From Ensifer adhaerens (GTDB lineage: Bacteria > Pseudomonadota > Alphaproteobacteria > Rhizobiales > Rhizobiaceae): a stretch of 64,000 bases of DNA. The notes under the pieces were generated by a model, which made no database searches, was not told the origin of the DNA, and saw only the letters and a list, made by a program, of their open reading frames with translations. The stretch covers positions 62,001 to 126,000 of the forward strand of contig NZ_PNFP01000005.1 of the NCBI RefSeq assembly GCF_002940685.1, given 5' to 3'. Of the stretch, positions 1-9,195 are shown piece after piece. Numbering within the stretch: position 1 is the stretch's first letter; each line of letters starts with the position of its first letter. Made by a program: the position numbers and the translations under genes.

Positions 1-337
1 CGAGCGCCGGAACGCGGCGGCCGTCGGCAAGCAGCACCGGCATGGTGCGCTCCTTATAGACATGGGTCACCAGTTCACGCTCGCGCAGATAGTCGACGAC
101 ATCTGACTGCTGTCCGCGTTCGACGCGAAACGCCGTTCCGATACAGGAGCCGCCACGGTCGAGCCCGAGCACCAGGCCCGGCCGCTTCTCGGTGCCGCGG
201 TGCACCCAGGAATGCACGCAGAGTGATCGGCGAAAACCGAAGGCCCGCGCCGTCAGCTTCTCCTCGAAGGCAAAGCCCGGGTTCCACATCAGCGAGCCGT
301 AGCCAAAGACCCAAAATTCGTCCATATCCACTGTCAT
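1..337 (-). CDS. ChaC-like gamma-glutamylcyclotransferase, 3' end cut by window edge
   Basis: About 112 N-terminal residues are visible and the rest lies beyond the left edge. The protein opens with WVFGYGSLMWNPGF, the YGSL signature of the gamma-glutamylcyclotransferase fold. YLREREL further on resembles the region holding the catalytic glutamate of ChaC proteins. Family members cleave glutathione or gamma-glutamyl peptides to 5-oxoproline in the cytosol. An ATG at 325 is an alternative start four codons downstream. It is divergent from the DUF2125 gene. The family call is firm; substrate specificity cannot be judged from a partial protein. Confidence 0.8.
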   Translation of the reverse strand, partial: MTVDMDEFWVFGYGSLMWNPGFAFEEKLTARAFGFRRSLCVHSWVHRGTEKRPGLVLGLDRGGSCIGTAFRVERGQQSDVVDYLRERELVTHVYKERTMPVLLADGRRVPAL

Positions 338-536
338 TCAACCCGCGCTGCTGTTCTCGCCGCCGAATCACGATCGGCCCCGTGGGACGGTCGGCCATGT
401 CGGTTTCTACGGCACAGCATCCCGGCACGAAAGAGACAAGCTCGTCCTCGTGCATCTGAACGGAAGAATAGTTTTGCGGATCGACGGCGCCACCCGAAAG
501 GCAGCCTCGATCCTATTGAGTGAGGTATTCGCGCCC

Positions 537-1547
537 ATGTCGGCCACCGCAGTCTCCAACCCATCGCCGGTCAGCCGGAAGTTCCGCTGGCTGACGGCAG
601 GCGTCGTGCTTGTCGCCGGTATCTATTCGGCCGGCTGGTTCCTTGCCGCCGATCAGATCGAGAAGCGGCTTGCAACCCGCCTCGCCGAGGGACAGGCAGC
701 CGGCCTTGGCGGCGAATGCACGAACATGGACGTGCGCGGTTATCCGTTCCGTATCGGCCTCTTCTGCGACAAGGTCCATCTCGACGACACCCGCAACGGC
801 ACCTCGGCTTCCTTCGGAGCGCTCAGGACTGCCGCGCAGGTCTACCAGCCGGGCCACGCGATCATCGAGCTCGACGGTCCGGCCGAGATCCGGGCCTCCC
901 CCGGCCTCAACATCTTCGCCGACTGGACGCTTCTGCATGCAAGCGTGCGCGCGACCCTGTCCGGCGTTGACCGCACGTCGCTGACCTACGACAACCTCAC
1001 CGGTCGCGTGCGGCTGCCGCTTTCCGGCGACGGCCTCGGCTTCGGCGCCAGCCACGGCGAGGTGCATCTGCGCCAGAACGGCGCGGACCTTGACGCGGCC
1101 CTGAGCGTCGACAAGCTCGACCTGCGGCCCGAGGAAGGCCCGAGCCTCGCACCGCCGGCGACCGTTGCCGCCGACCTGACCTTCACCGACCGGGCCGGAT
1201 GGATGACGACCCCTCCGACACCGGAGATGTTTCGCGGCAGCAAGGGCGAGCTGAGGCAGCTCACCCTCGACCTCGGCTCCGGCATGAACGCCAAGCTTAC
1301 CGGGCCGTTCTCGGTCAACGATCAGGGACTGATCTCCGGCGAGTTCTCGCTGACGATGACCAACATCGAGGCCTGGCGCGCCAACCTGGTCACGCTCATC
1401 CCCGACGACGCCAACCTCGTCGACAACACCGCCAACATGCTGAAGGCGCTGGCCAACGGCAAGAACGCGGCGACCGTGAAGCTCAACGTGCGCGACGGTA
1501 CGGCGTTTCTGGCCTTCATCCCGATCGGCGTTCTGCCGACGCTTTAG
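537..1547 (+). CDS. DUF2125 family membrane-anchored protein
   Basis: Encodes 336 residues from the ATG at 537. An in-frame upstream ATG at 450 exists, but 537 places a hydrophobic segment (GVVLVAGIYSAGWFLAA, about residues 18-34) near the N-terminus as an uncleaved anchor. Two cysteines bracket GECTNMDVRGYPFRIGLFC, a region typical of this alphaproteobacterial family. The remainder looks like beta-rich periplasmic sequence without a catalytic motif. Function is unknown; a periplasmic-side anchored protein is the likely topology. Confidence 0.75.
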   Translation: MSATAVSNPSPVSRKFRWLTAGVVLVAGIYSAGWFLAADQIEKRLATRLAEGQAAGLGGECTNMDVRGYPFRIGLFCDKVHLDDTRNGTSASFGALRTAAQVYQPGHAIIELDGPAEIRASPGLNIFADWTLLHASVRATLSGVDRTSLTYDNLTGRVRLPLSGDGLGFGASHGEVHLRQNGADLDAALSVDKLDLRPEEGPSLAPPATVAADLTFTDRAGWMTTPPTPEMFRGSKGELRQLTLDLGSGMNAKLTGPFSVNDQGLISGEFSLTMTNIEAWRANLVTLIPDDANLVDNTANMLKALANGKNAATVKLNVRDGTAFLAFIPIGVLPTL

Positions 1548-1574
1548 GCTATGGTCATACGCCTTAAAGGAAGG

Positions 1575-1606
1575 AAGGAAGACCGCTCTACGGTCTTCCT
1601 TGATCT
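1575..1606. terminator. Hairpin between convergent genes
   Basis: An 11-bp perfect stem (AAGGAAGACCG at 1575-1585, loop CTCTA, partner 1591-1601) lies between the stop codons of the DUF2125 gene and tyrC, which converge. The downstream T-tract is short, so it may be a bidirectional terminator or an mRNA end-stabilising hairpin. Confidence 0.55.
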
Positions 1607-1613
1607 GCTCAGG

Positions 1614-2537
1614 TTATTTCTGATCCATGGCATGCCGGCCAAAGTCGGGCATCGCTGTATCCTGGCCCGCCTGGATGATCGAGCGGCGGATAGCGCGGGT
1701 GCGGGTGAAAAGGTCGAAGAGCTTGTCGCCGTCACCCCAGCGGATCGCCCGCTGCAGGTAGGCAAGATCCTCCGAAAACCGCGCCAGCATCTCCAGGATC
1801 GCATCCTTGTTGTGCAGGCAGACGTCGCGCCACATGGTCGGATCGGATGCCGCCAGACGGGTGAAATCACGGAAGCCGGAGGCGGAGTACTTGATGACTT
1901 CGGACTCGGTTACCGTCTCCAGGTCATCCGCGGTTCCGACGATGTTGTAGGCGATGATGTGCGGCAGGTGCGAAACGATCGCCAGCACCTTGTCGTGATG
2001 CTCGGCATCCATCTCCTCGACCATGGAACCGAGCGTTTCCCAGAAGCGCCGCAGCCGCGCCACTGCTTCCTCGTCCGCGCCCGGGGGCGGCGTCAGGATG
2101 CACCAGCGGCCGCGGAAGAGGCCGACGAAGCCGGCGTCCGGGCCGGAATGCTCGGTGCCGGCGATCGGGTGCCCCGGCACGAAATGCACGTTCTCGGGCA
2201 GATGCGGCGCCATCTGCGCGATCACCGAGCCCTTGGTTGAGCCGACATCGGTGACGATCGCGCCGGGCTTCAGATGCGCGGCGATCTCGGCGGCAACGGC
2301 GCCGGACGCACCGACCGGGACCGAGACGATGACGAGGTCCGCGTCGCGTACGGCGTCCGCCGCCGACAACGTATAGCGATCGCCGAGCGAGAGTTCCTGC
2401 GTGCGCTTCAGCGTCGCCTCGCTGCGGGTGGAGACGACGAGCGTGCCGGCAAGCTGCTTCTCGCGGATTTCGCGCGCGATCGACGAGCCGATGAGGCCAA
2501 TGCCGATGAGGGCGATCGTTTCAAACTGCTGAGCCAT
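1614..2537 (-). CDS. tyrC: Prephenate/arogenate (cyclohexadienyl) dehydrogenase
   Basis: A 307-aa protein of the TyrA/TyrC family, which oxidatively decarboxylates prephenate or arogenate in tyrosine synthesis. The N-terminal Rossmann motif IGIGLIGSS binds NAD(P), and [16 protein letters not shown] holds the conserved histidine segment of the active site. The start codon overlaps the hisC stop (TAATG, one shared base), so translation is probably coupled. The hisC-tyrC pairing puts an aminotransferase next to the dehydrogenase and is common in Rhizobiales. Whether prephenate or arogenate is preferred cannot be read from sequence. Confidence 0.9.
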   Translation of the reverse strand: MAQQFETIALIGIGLIGSSIAREIREKQLAGTLVVSTRSEATLKRTQELSLGDRYTLSAADAVRDADLVIVSVPVGASGAVAAEIAAHLKPGAIVTDVGSTKGSVIAQMAPHLPENVHFVPGHPIAGTEHSGPDAGFVGLFRGRWCILTPPPGADEEAVARLRRFWETLGSMVEEMDAEHHDKVLAIVSHLPHIIAYNIVGTADDLETVTESEVIKYSASGFRDFTRLAASDPTMWRDVCLHNKDAILEMLARFSEDLAYLQRAIRWGDGDKLFDLFTRTRAIRRSIIQAGQDTAMPDFGRHAMDQK

Positions 2538-3643
2538 TATTTCCGTCCCATGAATTCGGTCAGCGCCGCGATGACGCCCTCGTTGGCTTCCGCGGAGCCG
2601 ATCGTCATACGCAAGGCATTCGAGAAGCCGTAGCTGCGGACCGCGCGCAGGATGTAGCCGCGACGGGTCAGGAAATCATCGGCCTCCTCCGCCCGCTTGC
2701 CGTCCTCGTCGGGGAAGTGGATCAGCACGAAATTCGTGACCGAGGGCGTGATACGCAGCCCGATCGCCGAGAGCGCCTCGCTGACACGCCCAAGCCAGGT
2801 GAGATTGTGATCGACGGCCGTCGCGACGAAGGCCTGATCGCGGATCGCGGCCGCACCCGCGGCGATCGAGGGCGCACTGAGGTTGAACGGCCCGCGGACA
2901 CGGTCGACAGCGTCGATCACTTCCGGCGGCGCATACATCCAGCCGATGCGCAGGCCCGCAAGGCCATAGATCTTCGAGAAGGTGCGGGTCATCACCACGT
3001 TGCGGCTGGCCGAGACGAGTTCAAGACCGGCGGCGTAATCGTTGCGGCGCACATATTCGGCATAGGCCGCGTCGAGCACCAGCAGCACGCCTTCGGGCAG
3101 GCCCGCGTGCAGCCGGCGGACTTCGTCGACCGGGATATAGGTGCCGGTCGGATTGGCGGGATTGGCGAGAAAGACCATCTTGGTCCGCTCGGTGACCGCG
3201 GAAAGGATAGCGTCCACATCGACGCGCGCATCCTTTTCCTTGACGGTCATGGGCGTCGCACCCGCCGCCAGGATCTGGATCTTGTAGACGAGGAAGCCAT
3301 GCTCGGTGATGATGCCTTCGTCGCCGGGCCCGAGATAGGTGTGGCAGAGCAGCCCGAGCAACTCGTCCGAGCCGTTGCCGCACATGATGTTTGCAGGGTT
3401 GAGCCCGTGCACGGCGCCGATCGCCTCCCGCAGCGCGCGTGCCTGACCATCCGGATAGCGCTCCAGATTGAAGGCCATCGCCTGGAAGGCCTCGATCGCC
3501 TTCGGGCTGGCGCCGAGCGGCGTCTCGTTCGACGAGAGTTTATGCACCTTGGCGACGCCGGGCGCATGCTCCTTGCCCGGCACATAAGCGGCAATGTCCA
3601 TAATTCCGGGACGCGGCTCAGGGCTCTTCGAAGCAAGGCTCAT
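2537..3643 (-). CDS. hisC: Histidinol-phosphate / aromatic aminotransferase
   Basis: A 368-aa fold-type I PLP aminotransferase. The PLP lysine lies in [16 protein letters not shown], and [11 protein letters not shown] near the N-terminus matches the HisC substrate-binding region. HisC converts imidazole-acetol phosphate to histidinol phosphate. Copies coupled to tyrC often also transaminate prephenate or aromatic 2-oxo acids. It is first in a two-gene operon with tyrC. Because no other his gene is nearby, an aromatic role is plausible; this is inference from context. Confidence 0.87.
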   Translation of the reverse strand: MSLASKSPEPRPGIMDIAAYVPGKEHAPGVAKVHKLSSNETPLGASPKAIEAFQAMAFNLERYPDGQARALREAIGAVHGLNPANIMCGNGSDELLGLLCHTYLGPGDEGIITEHGFLVYKIQILAAGATPMTVKEKDARVDVDAILSAVTERTKMVFLANPANPTGTYIPVDEVRRLHAGLPEGVLLVLDAAYAEYVRRNDYAAGLELVSASRNVVMTRTFSKIYGLAGLRIGWMYAPPEVIDAVDRVRGPFNLSAPSIAAGAAAIRDQAFVATAVDHNLTWLGRVSEALSAIGLRITPSVTNFVLIHFPDEDGKRAEEADDFLTRRGYILRAVRSYGFSNALRMTIGSAEANEGVIAALTEFMGRK

Positions 3644-3787
3644 CAGGTCAGCTTTCTATTGCCATCTAGGTGCTACGGCGACCTTTGCGCGCCTTGGCAG
3701 GCGCGGGGCGCGATAGGCAGGAAAAGAGGTCAAGCCATTACCGGCGCAAGCGGCTTTTGTCGAGGGTCCGCCGCCGGACGCTGCACG

Positions 3788-4543
3788 TTATCGGGTGGGC
3801 CGGGCCTGTTCGCGCGTGCTCGGCACGCCCTGCGGCGCAAGCACCGGCACGAAGACGCGGCGCGACGCGCGGGCGGCAACCGGCAGTCCCTGATACAGCC
3901 GCTTCTGCGCCTCGACGACGATGACGCCGGAAAAGACCGGCCAGAGCCAGCGGCCAAGGCGCTCGAAGCCCCGACGCAGCCTGAGGATCGCCCGCAGCTT
4001 CGACGGCGGAAAGAACAAGGCATCCGCCGTGGCGCCGGGGGTGAAGTTGGTCTCGCGCAGGAGCGCCGTCAGCTGCCCGCGCGAATAAGGCCGGCCGGAG
4101 CCGAAGGGCGTATGCTCCATGCGCGCCCAGACGCCGCGCCGATTGGGCACGACGATGACGAGCCGGCCGCCCGGCGCCAGCACCCGCCAGATCTCCTTCA
4201 TCGTTTCGCGCGGGCTCTCGGCAAATTCCAGCGAATGCACCATCAGCACCCGGTCGATCGAAGCGTCCGGCAACGGCAACTCCTCATCGAACACCAGCGC
4301 CGTCGAGGAGCGCTCGGCAACCGGCCAGTTCACCGCGCCCTGCCCCGCCGGCATGAAAGCGAAGGTGCGCTCCGTGTCCTTGCGGAACCGTTCGAGATAG
4401 GGAACGGCATAACCGAGGCCGACCAGCCGCTCGTCCGGCAGGCGCGCCCAGACGGAAGACAACGCCATCGTGACGGATTGCTCCGCCATCCGGCCAAGCT
4501 CGGAGTGATAGAATTCGCGAAGGTCGACGATATCGGTATGCAT
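3788..4543 (-). CDS. Class I SAM-dependent methyltransferase
   Basis: Encodes 251 residues from [17 protein letters not shown]; an ATG at 4552 would add three residues. The Methyltransf_11-type core is recognisable: a relaxed motif I ([13 protein letters not shown]), then [14 protein letters not shown] and [19 protein letters not shown], typical of post-motif II/III. It is divergent from gloB with about 90 bp between starts, an arrangement seen in other alphaproteobacteria. The substrate is unknown. The C-terminus is arginine-rich without an obvious domain. Confidence 0.8.
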   Translation of the reverse strand: MHTDIVDLREFYHSELGRMAEQSVTMALSSVWARLPDERLVGLGYAVPYLERFRKDTERTFAFMPAGQGAVNWPVAERSSTALVFDEELPLPDASIDRVLMVHSLEFAESPRETMKEIWRVLAPGGRLVIVVPNRRGVWARMEHTPFGSGRPYSRGQLTALLRETNFTPGATADALFFPPSKLRAILRLRRGFERLGRWLWPVFSGVIVVEAQKRLYQGLPVAARASRRVFVPVLAPQGVPSTREQARPTR

Positions 4544-4633
4544 TCGCAACATGTTAGCTTCGAAGCGGTAGACTTCAAGGCGGGCGTCGCTACATTCGGC
4601 AGCATCCCCTCTCTCCTGACCGGAGGACCTGCC

Positions 4634-5404
4634 ATGGCCGCGCTCGAACTCGACCTCTTTCTCTGCCGCACCGACAATTTCGGCGTGCTCATCCATGATC
4701 CCGAAAGCGGTCTGACGGCCTCGATCGACGCGCCGGAGGAGGCACCGATCCTGGAGGCGCTGGAGCGCCGCGGCTGGAACCTTACCCACATCCTGACGAC
4801 CCACCACCACGGCGACCACGTCGCCGCCAACGACGCGCTGAAGGAACGCTTCGGCGTCTCGATCATCGGCCCCTTCGGCGAAGCCTCGAAAATCCCCGGC
4901 CTCGACAAGGCCGTGCGCGACGGCGAGCGCTTCGAGTTTGCGGGCCGCCCCATCGAGGTGATCGAGACGCCGGGGCATACGGCCGGTCACATCTGCTTCC
5001 ATTTCCCGGAGGACAAGCTGCTCTTTGCCGCCGACACGCTGTTTGCGCTCGGCTGTGGCCGCCTGTTCGAGGGGACACCGGCGACCATGTGGAAATCCCT
5101 TAGCCGGCTGATGGCGCTGCCCGACGACACGACCGTCTATTTCGGCCACGAATACACGCTGTCCAATGCCCGCTTTGCCGTGACCGTCGACCCCGAGAAT
5201 GCCGAACTCAAGGCCCGCGCGACCGAAATCGAGGAGACGCGCTGCGACGGCGGCTTTACCGCGCCGACGACGATCGGTCTGGAAAAGCGCACGAACCCGT
5301 TCCTGCGCGCCAGCGACCCCGGCATCCGCGCCCATCTCGGCATGCCAGACGCCGACAATGCCGCGGTCTTCGCGGAAATCCGCAAGCGCAAGGATAATTT
5401 CTAG
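4634..5404 (+). CDS. gloB: Hydroxyacylglutathione hydrolase (glyoxalase II)
   Basis: A 256-aa metallo-beta-lactamase fold enzyme that hydrolyses S-D-lactoylglutathione in the second step of methylglyoxal detoxification. The binuclear metal motif TTHHHGDHV spans residues 55-63. Further ligands are in [15 protein letters not shown] and YFGHEY, and the C-terminal TNPFLRA region that contacts glutathione is present. The ATG at 4634 gives the normal family length, although the frame stays open far upstream across the antisense of hisC. The stop overlaps the start of the next gene (TAGTG). Confidence 0.92.
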   Translation: MAALELDLFLCRTDNFGVLIHDPESGLTASIDAPEEAPILEALERRGWNLTHILTTHHHGDHVAANDALKERFGVSIIGPFGEASKIPGLDKAVRDGERFEFAGRPIEVIETPGHTAGHICFHFPEDKLLFAADTLFALGCGRLFEGTPATMWKSLSRLMALPDDTTVYFGHEYTLSNARFAVTVDPENAELKARATEIEETRCDGGFTAPTTIGLEKRTNPFLRASDPGIRAHLGMPDADNAAVFAEIRKRKDNF

Positions 5405-5841
5405 TGGCTGAAGCACAGACGGCGGCACAGATCATCGCGGCGCTCGGCCTCACGCGCCATCCGGAGGGCGGCTGGTACATCGAGACCTTTCGCGACCCCG
5501 CCGGCGGACCGCGTGGCCATTCGACGGCGATCTACTATCTCCTGGAGCGTGGCGAACGCTCCCACTGGCACCGCGTTCGCGACGCCGTGGAGATCTGGCA
5601 CTACCACGCCGGCGCGCCGCTCGAGCTCAGCATCGCCGAGGACGGCAAGCCCGCCGAAACGCTGCGGCTTGGCGCCGACATCCGGGCAGGCGAGCGGCCG
5701 CAGGGTGTGGTCCCGGCCAACTGGTGGCAGTCTGCGGCTTCGCTTGGCGATTGGACGCTGGTCGGCTGCACGGTCGCGCCGGCATTCGACTTTGCTGCCT
5801 TCGAAATGGCGGCTCCGGACTGGGAGCCGCCATCCCGATAG
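5404..5841 (+). CDS. Cupin family protein, DUF985
   Basis: A 145-aa cupin starting at GTG 5404, sharing one base with the gloB stop, so probably translationally coupled. Typical DUF985 features are HPEGGWYIETFR near the N-terminus and the cupin strand HWHRVRDAVEIWHYHAG, rich in potential metal-binding histidines. The enzymatic role of the family is unsettled. Coupling to gloB hints at co-expression only. Confidence 0.82.
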   Translation: MAEAQTAAQIIAALGLTRHPEGGWYIETFRDPAGGPRGHSTAIYYLLERGERSHWHRVRDAVEIWHYHAGAPLELSIAEDGKPAETLRLGADIRAGERPQGVVPANWWQSAASLGDWTLVGCTVAPAFDFAAFEMAAPDWEPPSR

Positions 5842-5853
5842 CAAAATTCGACA

Positions 5854-6744
5854 CTACTCCGCCGGCTGCGCGGCCGCCTGATCCTTGCGCAAGATCAGAT
5901 CCTTCGCTGCGAGCACCGCGCCGCCGGTGACGAACATACAGGCAAGCGCAATGCGCCAGGACGGCTCGGCAAAGCCGAAGAGGATCAGGATCAGCGTCGA
6001 GAGCACCGGCGCTGCATAGCTCGATACGCCGAGAAGCTGGATGTCGCCGTTCTTCACCCCGTAATCCCACGCATAGAAGGCCGCGCCCACCGGCAACAGG
6101 CCGAGGCCGGCGACTGCCAGCCATTCGAAGGTCGTCGCCGGCCAGACCGTCGTTTCGAGCGCCAGATGGCAGACGAAGGACAGGAGAGACGTGGCGAGGC
6201 AGAAACCGGTGACCACATCCGTCGAGACCGCTTCGAAGCGACGGGTGATGAGCGAATAGCCCGACCATGTGAAAGCGCAGAGAAAGGCGGCGCCATAGCC
6301 GATGAGATAGGCATCGTCGAAGGCAACGCCATTGCGCGCGACGATCAGGATCGTGCCGACAAGGCCCGATAGAGCGCCGGCGATATGATACCAGCGCAGC
6401 CGCTCACCGGGCAGCAAAGCCGAACCGACGACGATCAAGAGCGGCCAGAGATAGGCGATCAGCCCCGCCTCCACCGCTGGCGCATTGCGCAGCGCCGTGA
6501 AGTAGAGGAAGTGATAGCCGAACAGGCCGGCAATGCCCGTGATCCAGACCTTCGCGGGCTGCTTCAGCAGCGCCAGCCGTTCCGGCCTCAGCGCCAGCAC
6601 GACCAGCCCCGGCAGGCTGCCGATCAGGAAGCAGATCGCCGAAAGCTGAAAGGGTGGCATCTTGCCGGAGGCCGTCGTGAACAGCGCCAGAAGCGACCAC
6701 ATCAGGATGGCCGAAAACCCGATCAGAGTTGCCTTGAGTTTCAT
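5854..6744 (-). CDS. EamA/DMT-family exporter, YddG-like
   Basis: A 296-aa integral inner-membrane protein with about ten hydrophobic segments arranged as two EamA repeats. The N-terminal MKLKATLIGFSAILMWSLLA and the overall pattern resemble YddG, which exports aromatic amino acids. It converges with the DUF985 gene, 12 bp apart. Substrate is inferred from family resemblance only; other amino acids or metabolites are possible. Confidence 0.78.
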   Translation of the reverse strand: MKLKATLIGFSAILMWSLLALFTTASGKMPPFQLSAICFLIGSLPGLVVLALRPERLALLKQPAKVWITGIAGLFGYHFLYFTALRNAPAVEAGLIAYLWPLLIVVGSALLPGERLRWYHIAGALSGLVGTILIVARNGVAFDDAYLIGYGAAFLCAFTWSGYSLITRRFEAVSTDVVTGFCLATSLLSFVCHLALETTVWPATTFEWLAVAGLGLLPVGAAFYAWDYGVKNGDIQLLGVSSYAAPVLSTLILILFGFAEPSWRIALACMFVTGGAVLAAKDLILRKDQAAAQPAE

Positions 6745-6841
6745 AGTCGTCCCCGGGCGCGATTTCTCTCAACGGAAACCTGCGCCGTCAAAATCACGGT
6801 GCTTGGTGGTATTTAACCTTTTAGTTGCACGCGATCGCGCG

Positions 6842-7618
6842 TCAACCACCAAATCGCGTCGCCGAAACCGTGACCGGTCCGAGCTTGGTGGGGATGCGGA
6901 CATAGACGGGGGCATAGACGTTCACGGCCGGCGCCTTGGCAAACCAGATCTCCATCGTCTGCAGGCGCCGCAGATATTCGACATCCTCTCGGCCCTTCTT
7001 GTAGCCGGCCTTCGGCACGAAGCGGATGCCGCAGACGATCACCTCTCCTTCGAAGCCCTTGGTCTTGAAGGGCCTGGTGCCCTTGGGCGAAAGCTTGATG
7101 TCAAGCCGCGACTCGCCGTCGAAGATCGGCAGGGTGTTGGGGCAGACGCGTGCCTCGGCGGGAATGATCAGGCCCGAAAGCGGATCGAGAACATTGCGCA
7201 TGTCGCGCGAGGTGACCGGAACCCAGTTCTTCGGCAGCGGCGTGCGCTTCGGCGTCATGCTCGCGTGCACCACATTGCCGTCGCGATAGGTAACGCTGAT
7301 AGCGCGGCTCTTGGAGCCGCTGCGATAGGACATCGAATATTGCGACGCGCGCAGGTAATTCTTGTCGACCACACCCGAAACCTGCGTCTGGCCTGACGTG
7401 CGGCTGAGGATGTCGAGCAGGCCAGCCGACTTCAGCGTTCCTGAAATCGTGTAGCGATTCTTTTGAAGCTCGGTGTGGAAAGACGCGCGCGCCACCGGCA
7501 GACCGGCGAGCGAGATGCTGTAATCCGTCAGATGCTCGACATCGGCGGCCGATGAGGCTGTGGAAAACAAGACCGCGGAAAGCAGCACTGCCCCGCGAAA
7601 ACCATTTCGCAACTTCAT
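6842..7618 (-). CDS. DUF3108 domain protein, exported
   Basis: 258 residues with a Sec signal peptide (hydrophobic GAVLLSAVLFSTASSA followed by Ala-Asp). The mature part matches the DUF3108 pattern: HLTDYSISLAGLPVARASF near the start and a central segment with WVPVTSRDMRNVLDPLSG. It is predicted periplasmic or outer-membrane associated. No catalytic motif is evident and the function is unknown. Its promoter must lie in the divergent region shared with rpmB. Confidence 0.78.
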   Translation of the reverse strand: MKLRNGFRGAVLLSAVLFSTASSAADVEHLTDYSISLAGLPVARASFHTELQKNRYTISGTLKSAGLLDILSRTSGQTQVSGVVDKNYLRASQYSMSYRSGSKSRAISVTYRDGNVVHASMTPKRTPLPKNWVPVTSRDMRNVLDPLSGLIIPAEARVCPNTLPIFDGESRLDIKLSPKGTRPFKTKGFEGEVIVCGIRFVPKAGYKKGREDVEYLRRLQTMEIWFAKAPAVNVYAPVYVRIPTKLGPVTVSATRFGG

Positions 7619-8010
7619 GCCCTAAGAAATCCATCACTTGAATGTCGCCGCAATACCCTGAAATGCAGGGTATTTACGGCTTTTCTGCGCCCATTCCGCT
7701 GCCGCCGGCTACGGGGTCGGTCCGCTCACGGAAACCAGACCATCGTGTGTCCTCGGTCAAGAAATAGCGCATAGCAAAACCGCTTGGAATGGGTCTCGTG
7801 AGGCATTATTCTTGCCCTGACAGCGCTTCGCATACGAAGAACTGCCGGGAAAAACCACGGTTTTCCGAGAATGCAAGAGGTTTGGCTTGACGGACGGGCC
7901 GTCTCTGACTATAGAACCGCGACTTTCCAATAATGGCCAATAGGAACGCGGCCTGGGCTCTGGGCCCGCTACCGCATTGTCCGGCGGCGATAAAAGAGAA
8001 TAGGTGTACT
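7619..8010. other. Divergent intergenic region between the DUF3108 gene and rpmB
   Basis: 392 bp without a convincing gene. It holds the rpmB promoter described separately and presumably the promoter of the DUF3108 gene near 7620-7700. No repeat or RNA gene was recognised. Confidence 0.6.
7887..7915 (+). promoter_or_regulatory. Sigma-70-type promoter for rpmB
   Basis: TTGACG at 7887-7892 and TATAGA at 7910-7915 are separated by 17 bp, with the CTTGAC -35 context typical of rhizobia. The distance to the rpmB start is about 95 bp, leaving a 5' leader that could carry autoregulatory structure. Confidence 0.65.
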
Positions 8011-8301
8011 ATGTCCCGTAGTTGCGAATTGACCGGCAAGGGCGTCCAGTCGGGCAACAATGTAAGCCACGCCAACAACAAGACCAAGCGCCGGTTCCTG
8101 CCGAACCTGTGCAACGTCACGCTGATTTCCGATGCTCTCGGCCAGCGCTACCGCCTGCGCGTTTCCGCAGCTGCTCTCCGCTCGGTTGAACACCGTGGCG
8201 GCCTCGACGCCTTCCTGCTGAAGTCGGACGAGAACGAGCTGAGCATGCGCGCTCGCCTGCTGCGTCGCCAGATCGTCAAGAAGGTTGCTGAAGCCGCCTG
8301 A
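8011..8301 (+). CDS. rpmB: 50S ribosomal protein L28
   Basis: A 96-aa basic protein of bacterial L28 type, starting [20 protein letters not shown], with the characteristic [16 protein letters not shown] segment. It is a component of the large ribosomal subunit. It is longer than the roughly 78-aa enterobacterial protein, as usual for Rhizobiales. It is monocistronic: preceded by its own promoter and followed after 33 bp by an intrinsic terminator. Confidence 0.95.
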   Translation: MSRSCELTGKGVQSGNNVSHANNKTKRRFLPNLCNVTLISDALGQRYRLRVSAAALRSVEHRGGLDAFLLKSDENELSMRARLLRRQIVKKVAEAA

Positions 8302-8334
8302 TCGGCGCCAGCGCACCGTCTTTGACACGCGTTT

Positions 8335-8368
8335 AAAAGGCTTGCGGGTTCATCCGGCAAGCCTTTTT
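8335..8368 (+). terminator. Intrinsic terminator after rpmB
   Basis: Stem AAAAGGCTTGC / GCAAGCCTTTTT with a short inner loop, ending in a T-run. It is placed 33 bp after the rpmB stop, separating it from the queuosine-precursor transporter. Confidence 0.85.
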
Positions 8369-8426
8369 CTCGTGCGCATCTTTTGCCTCATCGGTTGGGT
8401 ACGTTGCCCGACTTCCGTTCCTCTAG

Positions 8427-8456
8427 CTGGTGGCATACCCCAGGATAAAAAAATGC
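8427..8456 (+). promoter_or_regulatory. Candidate preQ1-I-type riboswitch overlapping the yhhQ start codon
   Basis: CTGG (8427-8430) pairs with CCAG (8440-8443) to form P1. The loop contains GCAT (8433-8436), which can pair with ATGC (8453-8456) across an A-rich linker to form an H-type pseudoknot. The layout (short GC stem, cytosines just before the 3' arm of P1, A-rich tail, P2) follows preQ1-I aptamers, where a loop cytosine contacts preQ1. The AGGA Shine-Dalgarno (8442-8445) overlaps P1, and the AUG sits in P2, so ligand binding could block initiation. The gene is a queuosine-precursor transporter, the expected target. Called by eye; it has four P1 pairs rather than the usual five. Confidence 0.55.
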
Positions 8457-9094
8457 TGATCAATCGCACCTTCTTCGTCTATGTCGCGCTGATGACCCTC
8501 GTGGTCGTCGCCTCCAACTTCCTCGTCCAGTTTCCGCTGCCTGGCTCGATCGCCGGCATGCAGCTCGGTGACCTGCTCACCTGGGGCGCCTTCAGCTATC
8601 CCTTCGCCTTCCTGGTGACCGACCTTACCAACCGCCAGTTTGGACCGCGTATCGCACGCCGCGTGGTGGTCGCAGGCTTCATCGTCGCCATCCTGCTTTC
8701 CTTCGTCGCCGCCACGCCGCGCATTGCGATTGCTTCCGGTTCGGCCTTCCTGTTCGGCCAGCTCCTGGATATCTCGGTGTTCAACAGGCTGCGCCGCCAG
8801 AGCTGGTGGCATGCTCCGCTGGCCGGCTCGCTGATCGGCTCGGCGCTCGATACGGCGATGTTCTTCTCCTTCGCCTTTGCGCCATTCTTCGTGTTCTTCG
8901 GCCCGAACGACAGCTTCGCGCTGGAAACCGCACCGCTGCTCGGCGTGCTCTCGACCGAGGCGCCGCGCTGGATCTCCTGGGCGATCGGCGACTTGAGCGT
9001 CAAGATCCTCTGCGGCCTCGTCATGCTGCTCCCCTATGGCGCGCTGATGAGCATCGTGAAGCCGATGCCCGCTGCGGAAAAGCAGGCGGCCTGA
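8453..9094 (+). CDS. yhhQ: Queuosine precursor transporter, YhhQ/VUT family
   Basis: A 213-aa inner-membrane protein with about six hydrophobic segments. YPFAFLVTDLTNRQFGPRIA and FGQLLDISVFNRLR match the conserved signature of the COG1738 family, whose members import preQ0/preQ1 for tRNA queuosine synthesis. The ATG at 8453 is chosen because AGGA lies 7 nt upstream and the protein start MLINRTFFVYVALM is hydrophobic. The frame is open farther upstream, but through the rpmB terminator. Confidence 0.88.
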   Translation: MLINRTFFVYVALMTLVVVASNFLVQFPLPGSIAGMQLGDLLTWGAFSYPFAFLVTDLTNRQFGPRIARRVVVAGFIVAILLSFVAATPRIAIASGSAFLFGQLLDISVFNRLRRQSWWHAPLAGSLIGSALDTAMFFSFAFAPFFVFFGPNDSFALETAPLLGVLSTEAPRWISWAIGDLSVKILCGLVMLLPYGALMSIVKPMPAAEKQAA

Positions 9095-9195
9095 AGGCCG
9101 CTTTCCGGCACGCTGCGCCCCGCGTGTTTGGGCGGTGACGGAACATGAATTGCCAATGCGGGGAAGAGCGGCAGCCCTTCCCCGCACTTCACATT

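Noticed and set aside
2717-4633. Long plus-strand open frame leading into gloB
   Set aside because: It is antisense to hisC and the methyltransferase gene, with Arg/Gly/Asp-rich translation typical of GC-rich shadows. Only the part from ATG 4634 encodes a recognised protein.
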